A stretch of DNA of 64,000 nt, from assembly GCA_036362985.1 (NCBI GenBank), contig JAYGXS010000010.1, positions 8,703,866 through 8,767,865 of the forward strand, in the 5' to 3' direction. A program made the position numbers and the translations under genes. The stretch is from Ligula intestinalis (taxonomy: Eukaryota > Platyhelminthes > Cestoda > Diphyllobothriidea > Diphyllobothriidae). Below are positions 9,501-17,220 of the stretch, in pieces; positions within the stretch are counted from its first letter, which is position 1, and each line of letters begins with the position of its first letter. The notes under the pieces are model-generated. The model was not told the origin of the DNA and made no database searches. It worked only from the letters and a program-made list of their open reading frames with translations.

Positions 9501-11703
9501 AATCGGAATCGGCGAACGCATCTTCCAACGCCGGCGTCAGAAAATCTGTTGGTTGAACAATCATCACGCCGGCATCCAGCACAGACAACTAAAGTTTAAC
9601 AAGCCATTACCCGCACGGCGGCCCTCAAGCAATTAGCACACGAGCGGGCAACTGTCGTGGATAGGTGGAATCGTTAATTATCATAGGTGGGCAGTAGACT
9701 AGTGACTGCAACTGCCTCTGCAAGAATTACCAATTTCTGCTACTGTCTCCGCGACGGTACCAACTATTGCATCTACTTTTTGGCAATGAGAAAACGGATC
9801 TTGACGATACAAGCGAACATGCGTGTCCCAGGAAGCAACTGAGAAGAAGCAGGCTCGATCGCTGGGACACTATGTTTATTCGCCTGACGTTTCGACATCT
9901 GTCGCGGACTCATAATCGGAGACATGAACAGTAGCAGAAAAGGGTAATGCATGTACAGAAGTTTGCAGTATTTATACGATACAGTCATTACTGCAAACAT
10001 ACAGCGACAATTAACGTTACTTGCCTTTTTGCGCGTGGATAGTTTGTTTGACAGCACGCGGGCTCTGACCTGTTTAACTTTCATCACGGGTGGTGTGCTC
10101 GGGCGTGATGATTTCTCGGCCGTCTGGCTCTCCGGTGTTGGCGTGAGATGAGGCGGTGGCCTGCCCGTTCCTCAAGTGAGGACTTGCTTGGGCCAAATTG
10201 ATTCTCAACATTGAATATGGATTGGGCAACACGTTGTACTTGTTTATGGATTGGGGGCCCGTGAACCATGAACCGAGAACTACTTGACTCATGGTTCACG
10301 AACCCTTAATCCATAACCAAGTGCAACGATTTGCCCAATCCATATTCAATGCTGAGACTCAATTTGGCCTGTCTGCTACTGTTTTCTGCTAATGTCTCTG
10401 ATGATGAATCCGCGATGGATGTCGAAACGCCAGGCGAATAAACGTATTGTCCCAGCGATCGAGTCTTCTTCTTCTCAAAATGGATCTTAGCTTTCCTCAA
10501 CTGACTGCCCACAGCCGTACTGCTCGCCTCTTGCCTATTCATGCGCCGGCATAGCTTGAGGTTTATGTTTGAGATATTTACGGTCCAAAACCGCCATATT
10601 GTTAGCTTATGAGGGAAGCTAAACTCGGGGGTACAAATTACGATCCCCCTGACCTTCTTCCTGAGTACTTCGCTTTTGCTGACTGCCCTTCAGTGTGCAG
10701 CCACTCACGAGCACTTTAGGTTCCCTCTCCAATTTTTTCTTGTCTGGCTGTCAATTAAGATCGACGCGGATAAGGGGAATGCCAATAGCTGATGATGATT
10801 TCGAGTGAAGTTGTCATAGCTGGCTTGATAGCCCAACAATGGGCTGTCAGTGTAGATTACCTCGAGCTTCTACCTAGCAGTTCACACCCCCCCCTTCCCC
10901 CTTATCGCACACTCTCGTTCAGCATGAATTATTTCAGCTTTTTGGTACATAAGGATGCTGGGGCAGTAACCCTACCAGTTAATTTATTCATGTACCACTC
11001 ACAGTGGCTGTATAGTAAAGGTTACTCGATCCAAAAATCGGGTCCCGGTGATCACATCTGCTTCTTCTCAGTTAGTCGATCCGTTGCTTAGACGCGACCT
11101 GCGAATCATCCACCATCAGTATTTGCGAGACCCGCATCATGTCCACCCCATTCGGCTTTGAGCATCATTGCTTAAAGCAGGCGAGTAAAATACTTAATGT
11201 CTTTTCTTCTTTTTGTCGCCGTCGCCATCGTCCTCTCCCTTTTCTCTCTTTCACCATCGTATTCATATTTATCATCCCCATCTTTCATATTATCTTATTA
11301 CCATTGTTAAGGTTTTGCACTCGTTATATGGTTTATCATACTAACAGCACAGATGCCAGCCAAAAATCTGCGATTGCTAGGTCCTACCCATTTTCGACTC
11401 CTCATTTTGTACTTTTCTTTCTCCTCCTAGGTGATTACCTATAACTGTCTTCCTCTCCTAATCTCCACCTTGGTTGGTATTTTAGATGAATGGTCAAGCT
11501 TCTGGGGCTCTCCCACCAAACTGGGTCTTGCTCTGCTTTCCATCAAATATGACATCGTCTTCTTTATGCAGCACTACGTTTGCTACCGCGAGAGGCCGGT
11601 GGTTATCATCGAGGTAGCACCCTCTGCGATCCAACCCACACTGGATACGGGCACCGTTGACACGACAGAGACGTCTCATCTTCTAGAGCATGCAGCTGCT
11701 TGA
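374..11703 (+). CDS. CTNS: Cystinosin-like lysosomal cystine transporter, 3' part (three exons)
   Basis: The coding sequence joins 374-544, 9124-9241 and 11486-11703 (507 nt, 168 residues plus stop). Cystinosin is a seven-helix PQ-loop protein that exports cystine from lysosomes with protons. The translation shows RGSQRVS before a hydrophobic segment, [14 protein letters not shown] at the end of exon 1, [12 protein letters not shown] with D-S-T-G-G in exon 2, and [20 protein letters not shown] plus [10 protein letters not shown] in exon 3. These align without gaps to the C-terminal third of animal cystinosins, and acidic residues in DSTGG and KYDIVFF correspond to conserved membrane aspartates of the family. 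Splice phases (0, then 1) restore YNN-N-E-W across the last junction, matching YNNDQW in the human protein. The N-terminal half and start codon are upstream of the window. The C-terminal tail differs from the vertebrate one. No clear AATAAA follows the stop. Confidence 0.93.
1387..1852. mobile_element. Foldback element I (near-palindromic, MITE-like)
   Basis: A 466-bp inverted repeat starts GCTAAAAACCCA and ends TGGGCCTTTTAGC. The arms meet at 1622-1663, where GGCGTAGACC is separated from GGTCTACGC by nine bases. They then match outward through CTTAATCTCCTGAG, CAGCTTTCCCT and TTTCGTCGGTATTCTA-type blocks. The left arm carries an extra block of about 39 bases (around 1513-1551) that the right arm lacks. 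There is no coding capacity. The structure fits a foldback or MITE-type DNA element; its family is unknown. Confidence 0.7.
2340..2545 (+). repeat. Degenerate telomere-like CCTAA tract with boundary box
   Basis: Loosely repeated six-base units such as CCCTAA, ACCTTA and AACCTA fill about 160 bases. A block then reads TTGGCGCAAG, a few variable bases, and CCTGTATTGCGGG at 2512-2537. The same block follows the next tract. Confidence 0.6.
2790..3003 (+). repeat. Second degenerate telomere-like tract with the same boundary box
   Basis: Imperfect CCCTAA-type units run to about 2970 and are followed by GTTGGCGCAAGG, three variable bases and CTGTAATGCGGGCG at 2974-3003. Tract plus box is duplicated relative to 2340-2545, so this looks like a dispersed composite repeat and not simple sequence drift. 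Confidence 0.6.
3195..3360 (-). mobile_element. tRNA-derived SINE, family B
   Basis: On the minus strand the element starts with a pol III A-box-like TAGCTCAACTGTTAGG and a B-box AGTTCAAATCT. The family body follows: a GGTTGGATATCAC block, CCGATGACGCCTAATAAGGC, then AGAAAAGGCCTTC. The body resembles copies at 26985, 41035, 51025 and 61665. Confidence 0.65.
3785..3852 (+). repeat. (CATC)n microsatellite
   Basis: About sixteen nearly perfect CATC units. The ISHPSIHP-type peptides read through it are artefacts of the repeat. Confidence 0.95.
4225..4400 (-). pseudogene. Possible 3' end of a LINE reverse-transcriptase ORF
   Basis: One minus-strand frame is open for about 55 codons and ends at a stop near 4218. 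It reads [19 protein letters not shown], then [20 protein letters not shown] basic region with DRxxW and a nearby L is typical of the C-terminus of many LINE ORF2 proteins. No RT motifs are visible upstream, so this is a weak assignment from pattern alone. Confidence 0.25.
4400..5560. other. GC-richer intronic stretch, unassigned
   Basis: Base composition is clearly richer in G and C than the flanks. Several short frames are open, but none shows a motif I know. It may be the remains of an older repeat into which, or next to which, the PLE inserted. Confidence 0.4.
5659..5666 (+). repeat. Left target-site duplication of the PLE (TTATCTTC)
   Basis: The octamer TTATCTTC lies directly before the element and recurs at 8577-8584 directly after its tail. 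Fusing the flanks restores GATAGG-TTATCTTC-GCTGTG as the likely empty site. Confidence 0.65.
5664..5832. repeat. Inverted pseudo-LTR of the PLE
   Basis: Arms of 76 bases (5664-5739 and 5757-5832) flank a 17-base spacer. By eye they differ at one position (AATAG versus AATAT around the middle). The spacer plus left arm read in reverse equals the element's own 3' tail at 8522-8574, so the 5' end is an inverted copy of the 3' terminus joined to a direct copy. Confidence 0.85.
5797..8178 (+). CDS. Penelope-type reverse transcriptase with GIY-YIG endonuclease
   Basis: The frame is open from 5797 (a TAA lies at 5794-5796) to TAA at 8176-8178, at most 793 residues. The first in-frame ATG is at 5989, but conserved N-terminal PLE sequence ([20 protein letters not shown]) lies upstream of it, so the true start is unclear and may be non-AUG. 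Numbering from the GTG at 5977, visible motifs are [11 protein letters not shown] near 183-193, [10 protein letters not shown] near 258-267, [12 protein letters not shown] (catalytic D329), [10 protein letters not shown] near 390-399, YVDDTF (D427, D428) and PFLDVLV. The C-terminal endonuclease has GVVYRI near 617, [12 protein letters not shown] near 630, R-I-R-E-H and EFIEAW near 688. All key RT and endonuclease residues are present and there is no internal stop. The protein copies element RNA onto nicked chromosomal DNA. Confidence 0.9.
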   Translation: MPGIRVFSRIREQFGREALRIARSWELFSTREAAAYEQLRFLHKCLQQDLTPRCLRYKAPVNTAMGREVTKRFIKQIVRVLIDDCHRRIIKYKAKIEEDKRECFQIFGDFIAENLGKTISALTRNRQAKKREILARKLNKLKPADTTNSDLVHNFSSKQLTEQQLRVLQHEACFNTADADPIDFIATVEAMLVKTEATDDTKHSIRQRVISLLMAHKPASYISQSESKALRELKKDDSIIILPADKGRSTVVMNRQDYNVKAKTLLDDREFYQPTPTSQAKALSNRLTKLLREYRSKNVITMNEWRQMKVTDTALARFYGLPKIHKPNVPLRPIVALQGSPTYNLAKWMYRKLKFLQGNSITSVQSASRFLEDLRGRTIQSDEIMVSFDVTSLFTSIPPKLAHNILQKRLEEAYDEAQSPLKIEHLMRLFEFCQKTYFTFAGETYEQIKGTPMGSPISGLVAELVLQELESIAFAQHEPVFWRRYVDDTFVIIKRNMLQNFHDLLNGIFPDIQFTREEEKEQQLPFLDVLVKRTPNGEFETTVYRKATNTTQLLSFHSNHPVAHKRSCVKTLFKRIQTHCSKPEEKAREARYLRDQFMRNGYPKAFINRCLRVRPRRTQTEEPPKIWHALPYIKDVSEATERIAAGLGVGIAHRPKATMRSRVMKIKDRLTQNEQSGVVYRIPCLKCPCNYAGQTERMLGSRIREHKQAVRLGDESSQVATHTYKTGHEFNFAAVKVLAHAGNKTSREFIEAWSTDENSVNRCVELAPAYRALRYCKRSRPDARRNQLAQNPP
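8179..8482 (+). other. PLE 3' untranslated region
   Basis: Non-coding, pyrimidine-rich sequence between the ORF stop and the hammerhead-like module. I see no additional motif. Confidence 0.6.
8483..8527 (+). ncRNA. Hammerhead-like ribozyme core at the PLE 3' end
   Basis: CTGACGA at 8488-8494 fits box 1 (CUGANGA). GCTCT and AGAGC (8498-8502, 8507-8511) form a five-base stem II with loop TGTA. GAAA at 8514-8517 fits box 2. It is followed by GCTC, so AGCU would be a palindromic stem III and C the cleavage-site base. ACCT before box 1 and AGG after the cleavage site give three stem I pairs. AATAAA follows at 8530. The match is to the known pattern; activity is untested. Confidence 0.55.
8577..8584 (+). 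repeat. Right target-site duplication of the PLE (TTATCTTC)
   Basis: Second copy of the octamer, immediately after the AATAAA that ends the PLE tail. Confidence 0.65.
9124..9241 (+). CDS. CTNS: Cystinosin exon (PQ-loop 2 continuation)
   Basis: The exon is 118 nt. It follows CTTGCTGTTTAG and ends at ACA|GTGAGT, leaving one base (A) of a split codon. It encodes [17 protein letters not shown], then DSTGG and LSILQM, and ends at [11 protein letters not shown] and the acidic DxTGG are the most conserved part of the second PQ-loop of cystinosins. No longer open frame reveals this exon; splice sites and family similarity define it. Confidence 0.93.
9779..10271 (-). mobile_element. PLE 3' end, subfamily A (minus orientation)
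   Basis: Read on the minus strand, this is PLE 3' untranslated sequence with CCAATCCATATTC. It shares blocks such as GCCACC..CATCTCACGC with the copy at 24000-24300. It is followed by a hammerhead-like module and the tail GTGTCCCAGCGATCGAG, then CTTCCTGGGACACGCATGTT. No coding remnant is attached. Confidence 0.6.
9881..9924 (-). ncRNA. Hammerhead-like module (box 1 decayed)
   Basis: On the minus strand, TGTCT precedes box 1, AGTCCGCGACAGAT is the stem II region, and CGAAACGTC then AGGCG follow. TGTCT with AGGCG gives a complete five-pair stem I. Box 1 reads CCGATTA, not CTGATGA, so this copy should be inactive. AATAAA follows directly. Confidence 0.4.
10185..10365. repeat. Palindrome joining two PLE 3' ends
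   Basis: Arms of about 85 bases, containing GAATATGGATTGGGCAA and GTGAACCATGA and their complements, meet near 10272. This is the junction between the minus-strand PLE end and the plus-strand one at 10272-10480. Confidence 0.75.
10272..10480 (+). mobile_element. PLE 3' end, subfamily A (plus orientation)
   Basis: This is the partner of the minus-strand copy, shorter by an internal deletion between the CTCAATTTGGCC block and CTGCTACTGTT. It ends with a hammerhead-like module and the GTCCCAGCGATCGAGTCTTC tail. Confidence 0.6.
10393..10436 (+). ncRNA. Hammerhead-like module (intact boxes, GCC at cleavage site)
   Basis: TGTCT and AGGCG can form five stem I pairs, two of them G-U. CTGATGA is intact at 10398-10404. 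ATCC pairs with GGAT around loop GCGAT. GAAAC is intact. The usual GTC is GCC here, which removes the conserved U of stem III and should weaken cleavage. Confidence 0.5.
11486..11703 (+). CDS. CTNS: Cystinosin terminal exon with cytosolic tail
   Basis: The exon follows GGTATTTTAG. Its first two bases complete an AAT codon with the last base of the previous exon. It encodes [14 protein letters not shown], the last membrane helix around [12 protein letters not shown], the basic end YRERP, and a tail of about 37 residues ending SHLLEHAAA before TGA at 11701-11703. Human cystinosin ends a few residues after RKRP with GYDQL. Here the tail is longer and carries ETSHLL, a match to the acidic dileucine sorting pattern [DE]xxxL[LI]. 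Confidence 0.93.
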
Positions 11704-13082
11704 TTGACCTTTGCCTTTCTCCTCCATTCCTCACTCTGATCTCTACGTACTTTGGCTTTCTAACCCGACTTAACTGATTTTATGTATGAACTGGCATCCT
11801 GAGTTCTGGTTTTTTTTTACAAATAATTCGCTGTCCTTTGCAATTTTGCCTTCCGTGCAAATTTGTACCCATTTTATATGTTATTTTTTACTGTTAAATT
11901 CATTTCCTTAGCGTGTTTTAATTTGTATCACAAACGGCGTCGGACACCGATACACCGATACGATACTTGTTGCTCGCTTCCTAAAACAAAACAGTATTTA
12001 AGAGAATGCAACAAATCTGTTCTTGCTCATTATCTTCGCGATATATTGTATTTATGACAGTTGTTAAAAATGTGTAGGGACTTTTATAAACTGGAAAATT
12101 GGAGCCTGTCGCTACCGGTTTCACTAGCTTATATTTATACTTCAGTTTCTGATGGGTATTTTGCACCTTGAAACGGGTGACCTTATTGCAAGAGCCATTT
12201 CCCATGAAGCGGTTTGAGCAGGTTAATAAGTCCAGCCGGCATTTAAGAAAGACGACCTCATACTGCTGAGGCTTTATGGTGTACACTCAACCGAAACGTT
12301 TTGTGATAGCGATCACCTCTTCTAAATTGGCGTGTACCACGGACCAGATTGACGTTGTATGTTGCCTCACCTAGGAGTAAGGTCGAGAAGCCTTTATAAG
12401 AAGAAATCCGTCGCAGCGATACAGACTCGTGAATGCTGGCTCGTAAGATTTGATTATTTTTGACACATTTTCGTTCAGAAAAACCAGCGCAGCTGAGGTC
12501 TCGTTACTGAATATTCTAGAACATGGTCTCAAATTACCTACCAGAACAGCCTGTTAGCTTTTAAAATAGGGCCGTCTTAACCAATTACTTAAATTTCTGA
12601 GATAACTCACCAAGAAGTATGTTCTTACCATAAAACTTCGACATCCATGTAAACTGGAATACATTTGTTAAGTGTGATCACAGGCATGATGCATTCCACG
12701 AAGGATTTGCAGCAAATTGAAGCGTGAACTTCAGCGTCTGAAAGTGCAGAGTAGTTTGCTCCTAAGAGTATTATAATTCTTGTTGAACCACTACTTGCAT
12801 TTTCATCGGCTTTTAAGCGCATAGTCCCCAAAGTAAACATACTCTGAAATTTATTTTAAAGCCCTGTGGTTAGGTACAAATGCTACTTATATATTTGTGT
12901 AGGCCTGGATTCCAGTACACGGTATATGGTGAACTAGTAAACCCGTGACCACTTCGCTGAACAAATACAGTGGATTTGTTTTTTTCACTAGGAATATATT
13001 GCTTAAGTAGGGCTCTAGCATTGCTTAGCGTGCAGCATGATCTCCAAATTTTTCCGGCAGATCAGGATGTGTTCTTTCAAAC
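11704..13082. other. Sequence downstream of cystinosin, nothing recognised
   Basis: AT-rich, with only short frames lacking motifs. It may include the cystinosin 3' UTR, but I see no canonical polyadenylation signal near the stop. Confidence 0.6.
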
Positions 13083-13310
13083 GAAATACTATTACTATCG
13101 TTACTACCAACACTACTACTACTACTACCCCGACTACTACTAATGGTACTACTACTACCACCACTCATACTATTAATGCTACTACCACCGTTTCTACAAT
13201 TACCACCAGTACTACTACCAGTACTACGAATATTACCACTACAACTACTGCTACTATCACTACTACCGCTGCTACTACGACTACTATTACTACGACCAAA
13301 AGAATTATTA
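13083..13310 (+). repeat. Imperfect (ACT/ACC)n trinucleotide tract
   Basis: About 75 mostly ACT, ACC and related triplets. All six frames stay partly open because the repeat lacks stops, giving poly-Thr or poly-Ser-type peptides that are not genes. Confidence 0.9.
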
Positions 13311-13557
13311 CATAAACAGCATGCACTTGGTGGGGTTTTAATGACCTTAGAAATGCAAATATTAACAACAAACGTATACAACAGGATTTATTTGTACCAG
13401 CAAATTTTAAGACGGCTTTTCAAGTGCTGCTGGTCTTCTCAGGGAATCGATAACGAATGGAGTACACAAAACTTTGAATTTGCGCAGATTATATACTCCC
13501 AGAAGTAACTGACTCTTTTGATTTGCCACTAAAACGAAAACTATTAACGCTGGGATA

Positions 13558-14094
13558 TTGAAACTCCTTTTATTCGGAAAAATAAATTCTAGAATTTGGT
13601 GCGATGAAAATCCAAGAGAAATTCAAGAAAGGCCGCTGCATTCTCCTCATGTGACGGTGTCGTGCGGAATAACTGCTTCCAATGTGATTAGCCCATACTT
13701 TTTTGAAAATAATGATGGCGCAACAGTAACAGTTAATGGTGAAAGATATCGAACTATGATTGATAAACTTCTTATTGCTGAAATTGAGAGACATGGCCTA
13801 CGCAATACTTGGTTTTAACAGGATGGAGCCACGGCCCATACAGCAAGAGAAACGATAACATTGCTTAATGAGTGCTTTCCAAATCATTTGATTTCACGAT
13901 TTGGTAACATTCCTTGGCCTTCTCGATCTCCAGATTAGACCACATGAGATTTCTTCTTATGGGGCTACCTGAAGTCAAAGGTTAATGTAACAAATCCAAC
14001 AAATCTGCAAGAAGTTAAAATCAAAATTTGTTCTGAAATAAGACACCTATCGCCTGATACACCAAGGAGCGTTATGGAGACGACAAAGAAATGA
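13558..14094 (+). pseudogene. Broken Tc1/mariner-like transposase
   Basis: The frame reads INSRIWCDENPREIQERPLH, then VTVSCGI, ISPYFFEN, VTVNGERYR, WF-stop-QDGATAHTARET, LISRFGNIPWPSRSPD and DFFLWGYLKSKV. This is the C-terminal two thirds of a DDE transposase of the common animal type with QDGATAHTA around the second catalytic Asp and DFFLWG around the third. In-frame stops lie at 13816-13818, 13936-13938 and 13945-13947, each one base from the residue usually found there. The final stop is at 14092-14094. The N-terminal DNA-binding domain is absent. Confidence 0.85.
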
Positions 14095-14252
14095 ATCCCA
14101 AGTTGTCAAAACAACCTTGGCCATCATTTAAAAGACATTATATGCAAAACCTTGTTCTAATAAAGCATAAAAGTTTTTTTTTCGAATTAAACAAGTTTCA
14201 ATATCCTAGCGATAATAGTTTTCGTTTTATTGGCAAACCAAAAGAGTCAGTT

Positions 14253-14272
14253 AATTCTGGGACACCCTGTAC
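14253..14272 (-). repeat. Terminal inverted repeat of the Tc1/mariner element
   Basis: CTGGGACACCCTGTAC lies 160 bases after the transposase stop, as expected for the right end of such elements. Confidence 0.65.
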
Positions 14273-14277
14273 ATAAC

Positions 14278-14500
14278 AGCAAGGTCATTGTTCAAAGCGG
14301 AGATTAGTCAATTATAATGTCGCCTTTAAGCTTGCGACACAGAAAGGAAGAATGTGGAAGGGAATTAAGAAAATTCAAAGGGTGTTTAAATCTGTGCATG
14401 TGATTACCATGGCAGTTGGAGATTAGCCACATGGGTTAACTGCTTACAAAGGTCGGGTGTCTTCTGCCATGTATAGACTGTTTCCATATAGCGCAAGGTC
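14278..14500 (+). repeat. Solo arm related to foldback element II
   Basis: AACAGCAAGGTCA, GTTGGAG, TTACCATGG, a TACAAAGGTCGGGT block and GACTGTTTCCA occur in the same order as in the arms of the inverted repeat at 62660-63370. It begins within a few bases of the transposon end. Confidence 0.45.
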
Positions 14501-14540
14501 CAATTTGTTCTAGTCCACATGAAAGAGGCCCTATTTAAAC

Positions 14541-15043
14541 GTGGCAATCCTTCAGGCTTCATTCAAAGATGCAGCAGCTCTTGACGGCCGCAATTTGCGG
14601 AACCGTTACTTCCGAAAAAGTCTTCATTTTATAGCGTTACCCTTAAAGAGTGATAATATTTCAAATACAATCAAGCGATGGTTACGTTGCACCATAGGGA
14701 GGACGTACAATACAGTTGAACTAGTCTTCCTCAGTCCCAATAAAAGCCTCCCAGTAAACTGGACAAAGGACGCCTTGCTTTTGCACATAATACCAAATTG
14801 TGTACTTGTGGATGCATGGACCCTGGATGCACGCAAAGGCAACTGGCGGCCGAAGCCGCTGAACAGTTACTTAAATGGCTTTTTTTAACAAAACATTTCC
14901 TAGACAGTAGTCACTCAGTTGACCTCAAAACATCTTTCCGTGTATTCGTTCGAGGGCAAACAGATCAAACCTTGCGTTACATGGAAGCATACTATTTACG
15001 GCCAAAGAAACCCGACCTATGTAAGCAACTAGGTTATCGGTAA
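14541..15043 (+). pseudogene. PLE relic of a second lineage (RT C-terminus plus GIY-YIG domain)
   Basis: Two overlapping frames make up the remnant. The first reads ALPLKSDNISNTIKRWLR, then LVFLSPNKSLPVNWTKDALL. After a frameshift near 14800 the second reads CTCGCMDPGCTQRQL, then EAAEQLLKWLF, HFLDSSHSVDLKTSFRV and KPDLCKQLG. This matches the order seen in invertebrate RT/GIY-YIG proteins: LPxKGD, a KDxLP motif, CxCG-YIGxTxRxL, HxPxWL, HLxDxGHxVD and a final LCxQK. The GIY-YIG tyrosines are lost (CMDPGCT), so it is inactive. It is clearly different from the 5667-8576 lineage. Confidence 0.6.
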
Positions 15044-15059
15044 ATTTCTAACTGCCCTG

Positions 15060-15980
15060 GTAATCACAGGCCTATATTTAATCCCCTTTGATTTTTGCTA
15101 TTTCCCTTCCTCATCTTTCTATCCTGTATCTCAAGTTTTAAGGTGGCAGTATTATTGAGTATTCGCCGCGTTGAACGATGGTCTTCTCGTGATAATTTTT
15201 TCTGAAAAAATTCAAACTGCTGTGAACTACATCCGTTACCTATCTCATACGTTATGGGTAGCAGTTAAAACACCGTATCGAAGTTTGTTTGTAAAAATAA
15301 ATACTGCAATATATCCTTTTTTCAATTCATCCCCGAGAAAAAATGCTTTAAATTTCAAATCTATCATGTAGGAAAAATCTAAAAAAATATTATTTCTTGT
15401 GCATATTTGGAAGTACAGTATATCTTTTTTTAAAAAAATATACAGTACTGCAAGTCCTGCGAACAACTTTCATGACGAAATTTAACTTCGTAGTTTGGCA
15501 TATAGTTGGACAGGTTATTTTGATAAAATGAGTGGATTTGAAAACTAGAAATGCTTGAGTTTGGAAAACTGCCATCTTAGTTAAAGATATGGAGTGAAAT
15601 AGGCACCAATTTTGGCCAAATCATGAGTAACTTTATATCGAACAAATTTCCTATGCTATAAGGATATGCATTGTGCTGTGAAAGCATTCCAGCATAAATA
15701 AAAAAATTGGAATAATGCTCCCTTCCAGAACTGGGATATTTTGTGCGAAGTTGATAAAATGGAAGTGAAGCCAACTTTAAGGAATCGAATGTAGTTTCAC
15801 TAATAAGGACAGATTTGAGTGTTAACAATTATTATTTGGTACTTTGCCATAACAGCCAGTTTCATATATTTGTATGCTAAATTTGTTTAATCGTACCGAT
15901 ATCTACGAGCGTCAGCTCGATATGTAATGGGAACCCGCGATTTGCTTTCATTTTTCTGTATCCTGTCGTAGTGTTCAGAT
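15060..15980. other. AT-rich stretch, nothing recognised
   Basis: Short frames only. I see no repeat family, RNA gene or motif. Confidence 0.5.
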
Positions 15981-15984
15981 GTCA

Positions 15985-16970
15985 AAGTCCTGTCTGACGC
16001 CGACTACATGCGCATGCGAAAATTGACAGCCGAAGGGCTGCCGCGTAAATCGTTAGCCAATACGTTCGATGTTAATAAGGCCACAATTTCAAGAATTATT
16101 AACTAAAGGACAGTGCCCAGACGTAAAATTCATGGGCAAAAACGGTCTACAACGAAGCAAGATGACAATTCTATTCGTGGAATAGTAAAAAGGTACCATT
16201 ACATGTCCGCTAGCGCTATTCAAAGGGAACATTTGTCAATGCTCTCTCGGTACATCATTACAAAAAGAATGTACGAAAGCGGTCTTCGTCAGCAGAGAGC
16301 AACGATGAAGCCGTATTTAAGTAGGACACTAAGTGAGGAACCTTTTTATCCTTACTGAGGAATATATTAGTCACAGGCTTTCATATTGGAAGAGTATTTA
16401 CTACTGCGATGAAGTCCTATTTTTAGCCAGGCCGCCGAAGTCGACGCAGACAGTAATATGCGGAAAGAACTTTCCAAAAACTATACACCGTCAAAGCCGA
16501 CTTTTATGAACTGGCTATCAAATTCCGGGAGCAACAGGTTTGGCGGTCAACAAAAGGCACCATAAACAGCAATAACTTCATAGACGTTGTAAAGGATACC
16601 CTTGGATAAAACAACATCAAAAGATGTCGAATGGACACGGTTATGTTACAAGATGACGCCCCGATCAAAGGAGGTATGATACTCATTGCCTTAAGAATAA
16701 AATTTAATTTTTTCAGATGACAGTCCGCATTTCTGCCTGCGGAACATTTGTAGTCCTCCCAACTCTCCGGACCTTAATCCGATTGAAAATCTTTTTGTTT
16801 TAATCAATTGGAACTGGGCGAAGCCAGCTAAGCAGAACAGAAGTTGGAATTTGTTCTTAATAATTGTGTAAATCAAACAACCATTAGCGACTTGGTTCTC
16901 TCCTTCTAGTCCCGCCTTACGGCTGTTTTGAACGCTAAAGGACAATCTACGAAATATTAGTATGGTACAA
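15985..16970 (+). pseudogene. Decayed Tc1-like transposase
   Basis: The N-terminal part reads KLTAEGLPRKSLANTFDVNK and ATISRII, a helix-turn-helix of the transposase type. A basic region follows (VPRRKIHGQKRSTTKQDD, SASAIQREH). The C-terminal part has NSPDLNPIENLFVLINW, the Tc1 block that carries the third catalytic acidic residue (E or D). Several frameshifts and stops separate these, for example TAA just after ATISRIIN. The overall length of about 1 kb equals a normal Tc1 ORF, so the whole gene is present but dead. Confidence 0.7.
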
Positions 16971-16974
16971 ATTT

Positions 16975-17220
16975 CTTGATTTTATTTATTTTGTACTTTT
17001 ATCTCTTTTTCTTGTACTGGTGTCACTTGCACAAAGACTTAAATAATTCAGCGAAAATTCCCATTTCTACGATTGAAAAGTCGCATGGGCAAACGATCGT
17101 TTTCGGTCATTCATCATCAGGCCAGTACATGACATGTTACATTTTTCTTAATTTTCCTTATTTTGTTCTCCTATCTCTTTTTTTACACTGGTATCACTTG
17201 CACAAAGGCTTGAATAATTG
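16975..17220 (+). repeat. Direct repeat pair of about 70 bases
   Basis: TATTTTGTACTTTTATCTC, then ACTGGTGTCACTTGCACAAA and GACTTAAATAATT, recurs about 170 bases later with small changes (17143-17220). The repeat directly follows the Tc1 relic. Confidence 0.6.

Larger units (their letters stand above)
9242..11485 (+). other. Cystinosin intron (2,244 bp)
   Basis: The intron runs from GTGAGT to ATTTTAG. It holds two head-to-head PLE 3' ends at 9779-10480. The rest (9242-9778 and 10481-11485) contains only short frames with no recognisable motif. Confidence 0.85.
13540..14272 (+). mobile_element. Tc1/mariner-superfamily transposon, 5'-truncated
   Basis: It comprises a transposase pseudogene and a right end reading TTCTGGGACACCCTGTAC, which matches the GTACAGGGTGTCCCAGAA-type terminal repeat known from this group. 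I cannot find the left terminal repeat, so the 5' part is missing. Confidence 0.75.

Noticed and set aside
11431..11485. Upstream part of the open frame that contains the last cystinosin exon
   Set aside because: The frame happens to be open in the intron. Family alignment and the ATTTTAG acceptor place the exon start at 11486.
13037..13371. Open frames rich in Thr, Leu or Val over the trinucleotide tract
   Set aside because: All are read through the (ACT/ACC)n repeat on both strands; openness comes from the absence of stop triplets in the repeat.
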